Assembly (NCBI GenBank): GCA_009827225.1
Contig: WUAI01000025.1
Location: 1 to 48,153 of the forward strand
DNA from: Flavobacteriaceae bacterium
GTDB lineage: Bacteria > Bacteroidota > Bacteroidia > Flavobacteriales > Flavobacteriaceae
Direction: 5' to 3'
Length of the DNA stretch: 48,153 nucleotides
Within the stretch, counting starts at the first letter, position 1. Every line of letters starts with the position of its first letter. Below are positions 17,604 to 26,403 of this stretch, piece by piece. The notes under the pieces are model-generated. The model saw nothing but the letters and a program-made list of their open reading frames with translations, was not told the DNA's origin and ran no database searches. The translations under genes and the position numbers were made by a program.

Positions 17604-18320
17604 TTGACCCAATTATCAATCAAAAACATCAAGCTGGCACAACGCGTTTATTTGATACTCGCAGCGTTGTTCATTTGTTCCCTCGTGGTTTCCAACCTTA
17701 TTTTCCAAAAATTCTTTACCTGGGACTTCTTTGGAATTTACACCTTCGAAATTTCCGTAGGTATTTTGCCTTATCCCATAACCTTCCTGATCACAGACAT
17801 TATCAGTGAAGTCTACGGGAAGAAAAAGGCCAACCAGGTGGTAACCGCAGGTATTTTTGCGTCCTTCTTTTCCTTGCTTATCGTTTACGTGGCCAACCAT
17901 GTTCCTGCCACTGAATGGAGCCCCGTGGATAACGACCTGTTTACAACGGTTTTTGGAGCTACTGCTGTCGCTGTATTTGCCTCGATGATGGCTTACCTGC
18001 TGGCTCAGTATATCGATATTCATATTTTCCACTTTTGGAAACGGCTCACCAAAGGCAAGCACCTTTGGCTTCGTAACAATTTCTCAACTTTTCTCTCGCA
18101 ATTTGTCGATACCTTTACCGTTCTGTTCTTACTATGCAGTTTCGGAAAAATTGAATGGAGCTTGTTCGGTGGCCTTTTGCTCAGCGGATTTTTATTCAAA
18201 GTCCTGGTAGCGGCTTTCGACACACCGTTCCTTTATGCTGCGGTCTATGGGTTGAGACGAAAACTCGGAATGAAAGGATCTGAAGAGATCGGGGAACTGC
18301 TTGTAAACGCACCAGTGTAA
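17604..18320 (+). CDS. yhhQ: Queuosine precursor transporter, VUT/YhhQ family
   Basis: A 238-residue integral membrane protein with about six hydrophobic segments. It has the family landmarks VSNLIFQKFF near the start, PITFLITDIISEVYGKKKA in the first third, and FRFWKRLTKG- and DTFTVLFL-like blocks later. The family (PF02592) imports 7-cyano-7-deazaguanine or related queuosine precursors. No in-frame ATG precedes the first conserved segment, so a TTG at 17604 is taken as start. The divergent folK fusion also uses TTG. An imperfect -7 box, TACCTTTA, lies at 17577-17584. Confidence 0.87.
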   Translation: MTQLSIKNIKLAQRVYLILAALFICSLVVSNLIFQKFFTWDFFGIYTFEISVGILPYPITFLITDIISEVYGKKKANQVVTAGIFASFFSLLIVYVANHVPATEWSPVDNDLFTTVFGATAVAVFASMMAYLLAQYIDIHIFHFWKRLTKGKHLWLRNNFSTFLSQFVDTFTVLFLLCSFGKIEWSLFGGLLLSGFLFKVLVAAFDTPFLYAAVYGLRRKLGMKGSEEIGELLVNAPV

Positions 18321-18336
18321 GCCTAACTATCTAATT

Positions 18337-20970
18337 ATGAAAAAGGGATTAAAGATTATCGGAATTGTCTTCGGAATAGTCATCTTATTACTTTTCCTCG
18401 CTCCTTTTCTATTCAAGGGTTCCTTGGAAGATCTTCTGAAGAAAAATATCAATAAGAACATTACTGCGACGGTAAGCTGGGAGCAAATGGACCTCTCTTT
18501 ATTTTCCAACTTCCCGAATGCCTCAGTTCAATTGAAAAACTTTTCTGTCATAAATCAAGCTCCCTTTGAAGGAGACACGCTGGCAGCCGGTGAACAACTA
18601 GAAATTAAAATGGGTCTGAGCCAGTTGTTCAAAAAAGAAGGAGAGTCCATTGCAGTAGATGCCCTTAGTTTGAAAAATGCGTTGGTCAATATCAAGGTGG
18701 ACTCCACAGGTATCTCCAATTACGACATTGCGGTTAAGAAAGACGAAGAAACCTCAGAACCAAGTTCAGAAAATGACTCGGGATTCGTGTTCGACCTACA
18801 GCGATATGCCATAGAAAATACACGACTCAACTACGAGGATCAGAAGTCGGGTACCTATCTCCATATTTCGGAACTGAACCACAGCGGAACGGGAGATTTC
18901 TCTCTGGAGCAATCCGAACTGGACACCAATACCGAGGCATTGATTAGTTTCCGACAGGGTGATGTGAAATATTTGGATGCCAATAGAATCTCCCTGGACG
19001 CAGTATTTCAACTCGATCTGGAAAATAAAAAATATTCATTCCTCGAGAATGAAGCGCGAATCAACGAACTGCCCCTAACATTCGATGGTTTTGTACAAAT
19101 TCTGGAAGATGGTTCAGACATCGATCTTACCTTCAAAACTCCATCTTCTGATTTTAGGAACTTTCTGGCAGTTATTCCGAAGAAATACGTAAAAGAATTG
19201 GATGGAGTAACCACCACAGGTAATTTCAGTGTAGATGGCGTACTAAAAGGACGTGCGGATGATACTTACATTCCCACCATGGATATCAGAATAGCCAGTG
19301 CTAATGCATCCTTCAAGTATCCCAATCTCCCGAAAACAGTACAAAACATTACTATCGATGCGCAGCTAAAAAATGAAACTGGGCTTGTGAAAGACACCTT
19401 TCTCCAAATAGGTGGCGTCACTTTCAAAATAGATGATGAACTGTTCAATGCGAGTGGGAGCATTCGAAACCTCACGGAGAATGCGTTGGTGAATCTTGCT
19501 TTGAAGGGAACACTGGACTTGTCTAAAGTGGATCAGGTGCTGCCGCTGGAACTGGAGCAAGAGCTTTCCGGTGTTTTTACCGCCGATGTCGCCACTTCTT
19601 TTGATATGAATTCTATCGAAACGGAAGCTTACGACCAGATTCGAACCAACGGAACAGCCAGTCTTTCTTCATTCACTTATACCGATGAAGCGTTTCCGAA
19701 CGAAATAAAGATCGAACAAGCCGATGTAAAAATGATCCCAGGAAATATTACCCTTCAGAAACTGGATGCATCTACTGGAAATACTGATGTTTCGGGAACC
19801 GGAACCATCCAAAACCTAATTCCCTGGATCATGGCCAAGCAGGATTTAAAAGGGCGTTTTAATTTGGCATCCAATACGTTCGATCTCAACGATTTTAAAA
19901 CAGTAGAAACAGACAAACCCGTCTCTGGGGCCGATCTAAAACAAACAGGAGCTATCGTTTCCGAAGGAATTAAAATTCCTGATTTTCTGGATGCGACCCT
20001 CGATTTCACCGCGAAGAAAGTAATTTACGATAACCTTGAACTCGATAATGCTTCGGGTACCATAAGCATACGAGATGAAGCCGCCAATCTTTCAAATGTT
20101 CAGTCCAGTATATTCGGTGGCAATGCCAACTTTTCGGGCGAGGTAAATACCAAACAGCAAACACCCACTTTCAATATGAATCTTGATTTGCAGGAAATTG
20201 ATATTGATGATTCCGTGGGAAAACTTTCATTACTGAAATACATCGCTCCGATCGCCAGTGCCTTGGATGGAGATCTAAACACCACGATCCAACTCAATGG
20301 AAATCTGAACAACGACTTTACCCCTGATCTCACTACGGTGGCTGGGAATGCCATTGCTCAAATCCTAACTGCTGAAGTTAGTGCTGAACGAACCCCCATT
20401 TTATCGAAACTGGGAGAACAGCTCACCTTCCTGAACCTGGATAAGGTGAGTCTTCAGAACGTAAGTACCGCACTGGATTTCAGTGAAGGGAAAATCCAGG
20501 TTAAACCTTTCGATATCGAAGTTGAGGGTGTTACCATTACAGCCAGTGGTTCCCATGGCCTTGATAAAAGCGTTCAATATGACCTCAACATGGATGTCCC
20601 GGCAAAATACCTGGGAACAGAAGTCACCAGCTTATTGCAGAAACTTGACCCTACTGAAGCGGAAGCTATGAGCGTAAATGTTCCGGTGGCCATCTCGGGT
20701 AGCTTCACCCAACCGAAAATCAATTTGGACACCCGAGCGGCGGTTACTGAGCTTACCAATAAAATCGTTCAGAAACAGAAGGAGAATTTGGTCGAAAAAG
20801 GAACCGACATTCTCGGTGATCTGATTGGCGGTGGTAAACCTAAGGATAGTACCAATACTAATTCAGGCAATTCTGTGGAAGAGCAAACCACCGATATTGT
20901 AAAAGATGTGTTGGGAGGTCTATTCGGTAAAAAGAAGAAAAAGAAAGACACTACTAAACAAGGCAATTAA
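18337..20970 (+). CDS. AsmA-family membrane-anchored protein
   Basis: This 877-residue protein has one N-terminal membrane anchor (about residues 5-27) and then a long periplasmic beta-rich region. The N-terminal AsmA block is recognisable (ITATVSWEQMDLSLFSNFPNASVQLKNFSV), as is the AsmA-like C-terminal region (about 600-790, with AEVSAERTPILSKLGEQL and VKPFDIEVEGVTITASGSHG). The tail is low-complexity, rich in Gly, Thr and Lys. AsmA-like proteins form bridge-like beta grooves thought to move phospholipids between the membranes or influence outer membrane assembly. It lies 16 bases after the transporter gene and may be co-transcribed with it. Confidence 0.88.
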   Translation: MKKGLKIIGIVFGIVILLLFLAPFLFKGSLEDLLKKNINKNITATVSWEQMDLSLFSNFPNASVQLKNFSVINQAPFEGDTLAAGEQLEIKMGLSQLFKKEGESIAVDALSLKNALVNIKVDSTGISNYDIAVKKDEETSEPSSENDSGFVFDLQRYAIENTRLNYEDQKSGTYLHISELNHSGTGDFSLEQSELDTNTEALISFRQGDVKYLDANRISLDAVFQLDLENKKYSFLENEARINELPLTFDGFVQILEDGSDIDLTFKTPSSDFRNFLAVIPKKYVKELDGVTTTGNFSVDGVLKGRADDTYIPTMDIRIASANASFKYPNLPKTVQNITIDAQLKNETGLVKDTFLQIGGVTFKIDDELFNASGSIRNLTENALVNLALKGTLDLSKVDQVLPLELEQELSGVFTADVATSFDMNSIETEAYDQIRTNGTASLSSFTYTDEAFPNEIKIEQADVKMIPGNITLQKLDASTGNTDVSGTGTIQNLIPWIMAKQDLKGRFNLASNTFDLNDFKTVETDKPVSGADLKQTGAIVSEGIKIPDFLDATLDFTAKKVIYDNLELDNASGTISIRDEAANLSNVQSSIFGGNANFSGEVNTKQQTPTFNMNLDLQEIDIDDSVGKLSLLKYIAPIASALDGDLNTTIQLNGNLNNDFTPDLTTVAGNAIAQILTAEVSAERTPILSKLGEQLTFLNLDKVSLQNVSTALDFSEGKIQVKPFDIEVEGVTITASGSHGLDKSVQYDLNMDVPAKYLGTEVTSLLQKLDPTEAEAMSVNVPVAISGSFTQPKINLDTRAAVTELTNKIVQKQKENLVEKGTDILGDLIGGGKPKDSTNTNSGNSVEEQTTDIVKDVLGGLFGKKKKKKDTTKQGN

Positions 20971-21007
20971 TTTGTAAGCAAACCCAATCCAGCTCTACTA
21001 AAGGGCT

Positions 21008-21640
21008 ATGATTGTTACCTATGTATTTATCGGAATCATTATGGCTTTCCTTGGCGGATTACCATTGGGGGCATCAAATCTTGCGGTCATCAATCGAAGT
21101 AGTTCGAAATCGGTTCAGGAAGGTATGAAGATTGCCTATGGTGCCGGTTTTGGGGAAATAGCACTAGCCTTTATTGCTCTTTGTTACAGCCGTGTGCTCA
21201 CAGTGTTCTTTCAAATGAATCCATGGATACAGCTATCGTTTGTCTTTTTATTTCTGGCTATTGGCATCTATCTGGTTCTGCCCTCGCGATTCAAATTCAA
21301 GATCAGCTTACCAAAACGGTCGGGCCTTAAGCAATCCCAGTTTTCGTTAGGCTTTTTCCTGGCCCTACTTAATCCTCCCGTCTTAATCTTCTGGACCCTC
21401 GTGATCGTCTTGATTCAAAAGTTTGCCATTCCCTTGTCTGACATGAGCCCCACCCATGTGTTATTGTTGTTTTTTTCAGGGGTGTTCTTAGGCAAGGTGA
21501 CAGTGCTTTACCTTTATGCACGTTGGAGCAGAAGATTTCAGCAGAAAAACAAAAAAGAGAACTCAATTCTATTTCGATATGTGGGATTAGCCCTGGTAAT
21601 TATATCGGTAGCACAGGGCATTCGATTCTTTGTTAGTTGA
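21008..21640 (+). CDS. LysE/RhtB-family exporter
   Basis: A 210-residue protein with about six hydrophobic segments, the family length and topology. The start (IGIIMAFLGGLPLGASNLAVINRS) matches the conserved PGP-type entrance of LysE proteins in modified form, and NPPVLIFWTLV in the middle matches the NP motif of the fourth to fifth segments. The family exports amino acids or related small molecules; the substrate is unknown. It follows the AsmA gene by 37 bases, and its stop overlaps the convergent DUF2797 gene by 8 bases. Confidence 0.75.
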   Translation: MIVTYVFIGIIMAFLGGLPLGASNLAVINRSSSKSVQEGMKIAYGAGFGEIALAFIALCYSRVLTVFFQMNPWIQLSFVFLFLAIGIYLVLPSRFKFKISLPKRSGLKQSQFSLGFFLALLNPPVLIFWTLVIVLIQKFAIPLSDMSPTHVLLLFFSGVFLGKVTVLYLYARWSRRFQQKNKKENSILFRYVGLALVIISVAQGIRFFVS

Positions 21641-22427
21641 CCGAAATACTAACTACATATCCTTCATTGCTGCGTACATTAAAAACGGTATTGTCTTCGA
21701 ATATTAGGTATTGACCTTTGATCCCTTTCAGTTTCCCGGTGAAGGAAGGTGTTTTTTCAAGATTTAGGGATTTTGGTTTTTCCGGATATTGCAGCACCGG
21801 GAATTCCAAGTTGGTTTCTGTATTGTTGGCCAAATAGTATTCGGAGGCTTCTTGTGGAATAAAGTCTTTCAAACGCTCTCTCCAATCGACCAGATTTTCA
21901 TCTTTCACATCGTTCTTGAGCATATTGCGCCAGTTGGTCTTGTCCGACACATGGTCCTTTAACGCCACTTCCGTGATGCCCGCGAGGTAACGATTGGGGA
22001 CTTCTACAATCTCGATTGCTTCATGAGCGCCTTGATCGATCCATCGAGTAGGTACCTGACTCTTGCGCGTAACGCCCACTTTCACGTTGCTGCTATTCGC
22101 CAAATAGACGATATGAGGCTGCAATTGAATCTTTTTCTCGTATTCCAGATCGCGGTCTTCCTTGTCAAGATGTGCCGTACTCAGTTCCGGTCGCATGATC
22201 CAATCTGCCGCCTGTGGAATCTTATAAAAGTCGTCGTAACAAAATCCCTGTCGGAAGATTTTCTTGTTCAATCCACAACTGAGGCATTGATATCCTACAA
22301 AATCGATGGAAATCGTTTTGTCAAGCAATTGATTCATATGCAGGAAGTCGGTTTCAAATACCAGATAATACTGAATAGGGCTCGTATTTTCCGTTTGCAT
22401 TTTGGTTAGGACTCCTTCGTATTTCAT
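21633..22427 (-). CDS. DUF2797-family protein
   Basis: This 264-residue cytoplasmic protein has the DUF2797 layout. An N-terminal half contains a zinc-ribbon-like pair, CLSC, followed by GFCYDDF, so three cysteines are close together. The conserved segment VKVGVTRKSQVPTRWIDQGA (about 130-150) follows. That middle part resembles GIY-YIG-type folds in outline, but no nuclease activity is established. The ATG at 22427 is chosen because the longer frame would run into the divergent GH3 gene start. The function is unknown. Confidence 0.78.
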   Translation of the reverse strand: MKYEGVLTKMQTENTSPIQYYLVFETDFLHMNQLLDKTISIDFVGYQCLSCGLNKKIFRQGFCYDDFYKIPQAADWIMRPELSTAHLDKEDRDLEYEKKIQLQPHIVYLANSSNVKVGVTRKSQVPTRWIDQGAHEAIEIVEVPNRYLAGITEVALKDHVSDKTNWRNMLKNDVKDENLVDWRERLKDFIPQEASEYYLANNTETNLEFPVLQYPEKPKSLNLEKTPSFTGKLKGIKGQYLIFEDNTVFNVRSNEGYVVSISVN

Positions 22428-22471
22428 TAGGATTAATTTGTTACTTTTATTCCATAAAGATAGTTCAAAAC

Positions 22472-23986
22472 ATGCCAATTCCCATTGTCAATTCGATTGC
22501 ATCCTGGTTTCTGAAAAAGAGATTTCACCAGATTGAACTTTTTTTAAAGTATCCTATTGAAGTTCAGGAAGAGTTACTTCAGAATTTACTCCAGAAAGCA
22601 AAAAGCACTGAACTAGGAAAGAAATATGGATTTGGGAATATTCGCAGCTACAAGGAGTTTACCGAGAGAGTTCCTGTCACTAACTATGAGGATAATGAGG
22701 CGCTTATCGAGCGCTCACGTAGGGGAGAAAGCAATATATTCTGGCCTTCACAAATAAAGTGGTTTGCGAAATCAAGCGGGACTACCAGTTCGAAAAGTAA
22801 ATTCATTCCGGTGAGTTCCGATTCGCTGGAGGATTGTCATTATGCAGCGAGTAAAGATTTATTGTGCATGTATTTGAACAATAACCCGGACTCACAATTA
22901 TTTGTCGGCAAAGGGCTTCGATTGGGTGGTAGTAAGGAATTGTACGAGGAAAACGGTACGGTTTTCGGGGATTTGTCGGCCATTTTGATCGACAATATGC
23001 CTTTTTGGGCGGAATTCAGTAGTACACCCAAAAATGAGATCTCCTTGATGAGTGATTGGGAGACCAAGATGCAAGCGATTGTGGATGAAACCATCAAAGA
23101 AAACGTGACCAGTCTCGCCGGGGTACCCTCCTGGATGCTTGTTTTGCTGAATAATGTGCTCGAAACCACGGGCAAAGAAAATTTATTCGAGATCTGGCCC
23201 AACCTGGAGGTATATTTTCACGGTGGTGTGAGTTTCGAACCCTACCTGGAGCAATATCAAAAGATATTACCGAAGAAGGATTTTAAATACTACGAGATCT
23301 ATAATGCATCGGAAGGATTCTTTGCCATTCAGGATCAAAATGATAGTAAGGAATTACTCCTGATGCTCGACTATGGGATCTTTTATGAATTCATCCCTAT
23401 GGATAGCTTTGGGGCACCCACTGAAAAAACCATACCCCTTTCTGAAGTAGAAGTAGGTACAAACTATGCCATTGTGATTACCACCAATGCGGGTCTCTGG
23501 CGATATAAAATCGGAGATACGGTTAGATTTACCTCGGTAAGCCCATACAGAATTAAAGTGACCGGAAGAACCAAACATCATATCAATGCCTTCGGAGAGG
23601 AGCTCATCATCGAAAATGCGGAAGCAGCACTTAAAAAAACGGCGCAGCTCACTCAATCCGAAATAGTGGATTATACAGCCGCCCCCATATTTATGAATGG
23701 TCGTGAGAAAGGTGCCCACGAATGGATCATTGAATTTAAAACACCCCCTACCGACTTTACTAAGTTTTCGGAAATTTTGGACAAGTCTCTGCAGGAGGTA
23801 AATAGTGATTATGAAGCCAAAAGGTATAATAACACTACCCTGAAACCTCCAACCATTCACTGCGGAAGGCAGCGCCTATTCTACGATTGGTTGAAGGAAA
23901 AAGACAAATTGGGAGGCCAGCATAAGGTACCGAGATTGTCTAATTCCCGTGATTATCTGGAAGAACTACTTGATCTTAATAGATAG
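22472..23986 (+). CDS. GH3-family acyl-acid amido synthetase-like protein
   Basis: The 504-residue protein belongs to the GH3 (auxin-responsive promoter) family, an adenylate-forming ANL-type superfamily. It has the phosphate-binding loop KWFAKSSGTTSSKSKFIPVS (about 92-111), YEIYNASEGFFAIQD (about 272), and a late block with WRYKIGDTVRFTS and GRTKHHINAFGEEL. Plant members conjugate amino acids to jasmonate or auxin; bacterial members are common in Bacteroidota and their substrates are unknown. The gene is monocistronic or followed only by the small lipoprotein gene, which has its own promoter. Confidence 0.87.
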   Translation: MPIPIVNSIASWFLKKRFHQIELFLKYPIEVQEELLQNLLQKAKSTELGKKYGFGNIRSYKEFTERVPVTNYEDNEALIERSRRGESNIFWPSQIKWFAKSSGTTSSKSKFIPVSSDSLEDCHYAASKDLLCMYLNNNPDSQLFVGKGLRLGGSKELYEENGTVFGDLSAILIDNMPFWAEFSSTPKNEISLMSDWETKMQAIVDETIKENVTSLAGVPSWMLVLLNNVLETTGKENLFEIWPNLEVYFHGGVSFEPYLEQYQKILPKKDFKYYEIYNASEGFFAIQDQNDSKELLLMLDYGIFYEFIPMDSFGAPTEKTIPLSEVEVGTNYAIVITTNAGLWRYKIGDTVRFTSVSPYRIKVTGRTKHHINAFGEELIIENAEAALKKTAQLTQSEIVDYTAAPIFMNGREKGAHEWIIEFKTPPTDFTKFSEILDKSLQEVNSDYEAKRYNNTTLKPPTIHCGRQRLFYDWLKEKDKLGGQHKVPRLSNSRDYLEELLDLNR

Positions 23987-24077
23987 GATGTTGTAGACCG
24001 ATATTTTTTAACCATTCAACGGAGGCACTTTTCATATTTTGTTTTTTAACGAATTTTCCTACTCTTGAACTAAAATT

Positions 24078-24109
24078 TTTGGTAGTACTTTTCTTACTGT
24101 ATAAGTTTG
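24078..24109 (+). promoter_or_regulatory. Promoter of the small lipoprotein gene
   Basis: A textbook Bacteroidota promoter: TTTG at 24078-24081, a 20-base spacer and TAAGTTTG at 24102-24109 (consensus TTTG and TAnnTTTG). Transcription would begin near 24115, giving a leader of about 20 bases before the ATG at 24135. The rest of the 148-base gap after the GH3 gene shows nothing else. Confidence 0.7.
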
Positions 24110-24134
24110 ATATATAATTACAATTGGGGCTGTA

Positions 24135-24314
24135 ATGAAAAAACTTATCTTTTTACTGGTGTCGTTAGCATTTGTTGCTACCTCGTGTACTTCTTCGAAA
24201 ATGAGGATTCAATCCGAAAACGAATTAGCCGGTTACACATTGAAGAATAAGAAAGAACTTATGCAACAGAAGATTGCAAACAACAAAAGAAAAGTCGTAT
24301 TGGCAACGCCATAG
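24135..24314 (+). CDS. Small lipoprotein, 59 aa
   Basis: This short gene reads from ATG at 24135 to TAG at 24312. The product begins MKKLIFLLVSLAFVATSC, a lipoprotein signal peptide with the lipidated cysteine at residue 18. Forty-one polar and basic residues follow, ending KVVLATP. I recognise no family. It has a clear promoter just upstream and a strong hairpin terminator 34 bases downstream, so it is expressed as its own unit. A short basic lipoprotein could tether to or sit on the outer membrane; that is an inference. Confidence 0.72.
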   Translation: MKKLIFLLVSLAFVATSCTSSKMRIQSENELAGYTLKNKKELMQQKIANNKRKVVLATP

Positions 24315-24347
24315 CCAGTGCGGAGTTCAGTTAGGTTAAGTTTAATA

Positions 24348-24376
24348 AAAAGCCCCGGTGAGAACCGGGGCTTTTG
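24348..24376. terminator. Bidirectional intrinsic terminator
   Basis: A perfect 9-base stem, AGCCCCGGT (24351-24359) and ACCGGGGCT (24364-24372), with loop GAGA, is flanked by A-rich sequence on the left and TTTT on the right. It sits between the converging small lipoprotein and clpX genes and serves both. Confidence 0.85.
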
Positions 24377-24394
24377 CATATGAGTATTTCACTA

Positions 24395-25627
24395 TCAGGA
24401 TACCGCCTTGAGTTTCTTGATGGTGGATTTGTTTAATTTATCTTGTGCGTATTCCATGGTCACGTGAAGTTTGTTATCCTCAGTTCCCGGCAACTCATAC
24501 ATGGCATCGGTAAGCACTGCCTCACAAAGAGATCGAAGGCCTCGAGCTCCTAATTTGTAATTCACTGCCTGGTCCACGATAAAATCCAACGCTTCTTCAG
24601 TAATCACAAAATCGATATCATCCATCTCGAAGAGTTTCTTGTACTGCTTGATGATGGCATTTTTAGGCTCCGTTAGAATCGCTCTAAGGGTTCCTTTATC
24701 CAGCGGGTTCATATATGTTAATACCGGAAGTCGACCAATGATCTCCGGGATGAGCCCAAAGTCTTTCAAATCTTTTGGAATAATGTATCGAAGGATATTG
24801 TCCTTCTGAAGTCGGTCATCGCTTTTCGAAGCACTAAAACCAACCGCCTGCATATTGAGGCGTTTCGAGATATGACGGTCGATACCATCAAAAGCTCCAC
24901 CCGCAATAAAAAGGATGTTCTCTGTGTTTACTTCGATGAATTTCTGATCCGGATGTTTCCTTCCCCCTTTTGGTGGAACATTCACTACCGTACCTTCTAG
25001 AAGTTTAAGTAAGGCCTGTTGTACACCTTCCCCACTCACATCGCGGGTTATGGACGGGTTATCGCTCTTACGGGCAATTTTATCAATTTCATCAATAAAA
25101 ACGATACCGTTCTGTGCTTTTTCAACATTGTAATCGGCCGCCTGTAATAAACGCGTTAAGATGCTTTCCACATCTTCTCCCACATATCCTGCTTCGGTTA
25201 AAACAGTGGCATCCACAATGGCCAAAGGAACATTCAGCATTCGGGCAACTGTTTTTGCCATCAAGGTTTTACCAGTACCGGTTTGTCCAACAATAATGAT
25301 ATTACTCTTTTGGATTTCGATATCGTCGTCGGTTTTGGGCTGTAACAATCGTTTGTAGTGATTGTATACCGCTACCGACATCACCTTTTTAGTATACTCC
25401 TGGCCAATGATATAGTCGTCCAAAAACTCTTTGATGGCTTTTGGCTTTTTCAACATCATTTCCTTAGTAAGCTCCGAATTGGTGGAATGCAATGCCTCTT
25501 CAACCACGATTCCGTGAGCCTGTTCAATACAACGATCGCAAATATGGGCGTCCAGTCCCGCAATGAGCAGGTTGGTTTCCGCCTTTTTACGACCGCAAAA
25601 TGAGCATTCCAAATCTTCTTTTGCCAT
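24395..25627 (-). CDS. clpX: ClpX, ATPase subunit of the ClpXP protease
   Basis: This 410-residue AAA+ unfoldase begins with the zinc-binding domain (CSFCGRKK and CDRC, four cysteines, residues about 8-36). Walker [12 protein letters not shown] (about 113-123), Walker [12 protein letters not shown] and the sensor 2 GARGLRS follow. It recognises tagged or damaged proteins, unfolds them and feeds them to ClpP. It follows clpP by 19 bases on the same strand, the usual clpP-clpX operon, and ends at a terminator. Confidence 0.97.
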   Translation of the reverse strand: MAKEDLECSFCGRKKAETNLLIAGLDAHICDRCIEQAHGIVVEEALHSTNSELTKEMMLKKPKAIKEFLDDYIIGQEYTKKVMSVAVYNHYKRLLQPKTDDDIEIQKSNIIIVGQTGTGKTLMAKTVARMLNVPLAIVDATVLTEAGYVGEDVESILTRLLQAADYNVEKAQNGIVFIDEIDKIARKSDNPSITRDVSGEGVQQALLKLLEGTVVNVPPKGGRKHPDQKFIEVNTENILFIAGGAFDGIDRHISKRLNMQAVGFSASKSDDRLQKDNILRYIIPKDLKDFGLIPEIIGRLPVLTYMNPLDKGTLRAILTEPKNAIIKQYKKLFEMDDIDFVITEEALDFIVDQAVNYKLGARGLRSLCEAVLTDAMYELPGTEDNKLHVTMEYAQDKLNKSTIKKLKAVS

Positions 25628-25646
25628 AACTTAAAAATTTTGGCTA

Positions 25647-26321
25647 CTATCCACGAGTAAGAATCTCGTCGATCATGCCATATTCAAGTGCCTTATCGGC
25701 TTTCATCCAGTAATCGCGGTCACTGTCTTCATAAACTTTTTCAAAAGTTTGTCCACTATGACTGGCAATTATCTGGTACAATTCATCCTTCAATGTAAGG
25801 ATTTCTTTTGCAGTAATCTCAATATCACTGGCTTGACCCTGTGCGCCTCCCATAGGCTGGTGGATCATAACACGTGAGTGCGTCAAACCGCTGCGTTTAC
25901 CCTTTTCACCGGCACAAAGTAATACGGCTGCCATTGAAGCTGCCATACCTGTACATATAGTGGCTACATCGGGCTTGATGAACTGCATGGTATCATAGAT
26001 CCCAAGGCCTGCATAAACACTTCCTCCGGGTGAATTGATATATATCTGAATGTCCTTGGAAGCATCTACACTTTCCAAAAACAATAATTGTGCCTGAACA
26101 ATATTCGCCACCTGATCGTTAATCCCCGTTCCGAGGAATATTATACGATCCATCATCAATCGCGAAAACACATCAAAAATCGCGATATTCATCTGTCTTT
26201 CTTCAATAATATTCGGAGTAAGCCCGACAGGATACATACTACTTACAATCTTGTCGTAGTAGGTACTGCTTATCCCCTGGTCTTTTATAGCAAAGTCTTT
26301 AAATTCTTTTTCGTAATTCAT
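25647..26321 (-). CDS. clpP: ClpP, proteolytic subunit of Clp protease
   Basis: A 224-residue serine peptidase of the ClpP family. The nucleophile lies in CTGMAASMAAVLL, the catalytic His in HSRVMIHQP and the Asp in DSDRDYWM. The N-terminus is slightly extended relative to E. coli, as is usual in this phylum, and probably holds a short propeptide. It forms two stacked heptameric rings and works with ClpX, encoded 19 bases downstream. A hairpin with a T-run lies between tig and this gene, only about 25 bases before its start. Confidence 0.97.
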   Translation of the reverse strand: MNYEKEFKDFAIKDQGISSTYYDKIVSSMYPVGLTPNIIEERQMNIAIFDVFSRLMMDRIIFLGTGINDQVANIVQAQLLFLESVDASKDIQIYINSPGGSVYAGLGIYDTMQFIKPDVATICTGMAASMAAVLLCAGEKGKRSGLTHSRVMIHQPMGGAQGQASDIEITAKEILTLKDELYQIIASHSGQTFEKVYEDSDRDYWMKADKALEYGMIDEILTRG

Positions 26322-26345
26322 AAATTTTTAAAAGGTTTTCTATAG

Positions 26346-26375
26346 AAAAAAAACGTTGAATCTTTCAATTCAACG
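26346..26375 (-). terminator. Terminator or attenuator between tig and clpP
   Basis: On the minus strand an 8-base stem, CGTTGAAT paired with ATTCAACG (26354-26361 and 26368-26375), with a 6-base loop, is followed by eight T residues (26346-26353). It lies 29 bases after the tig stop and about 25 bases before the clpP start, leaving almost no room for a separate clpP promoter after it. Partial read-through control is likely. Confidence 0.7.
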
Positions 26376-26403
26376 CCCTAAATATAACTATTTTATCGCT
26401 GAA

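Noticed and set aside
23354-23860. 168-codon open frame antisense to the GH3 gene
   Set aside because: It is inside a conserved GH3 reading frame and shows no independent features.
22472-23986. Plant auxin-related function or recent transfer from plants
   Set aside because: GH3 proteins are widespread in Bacteroidota; base composition and context do not differ from the neighbours.
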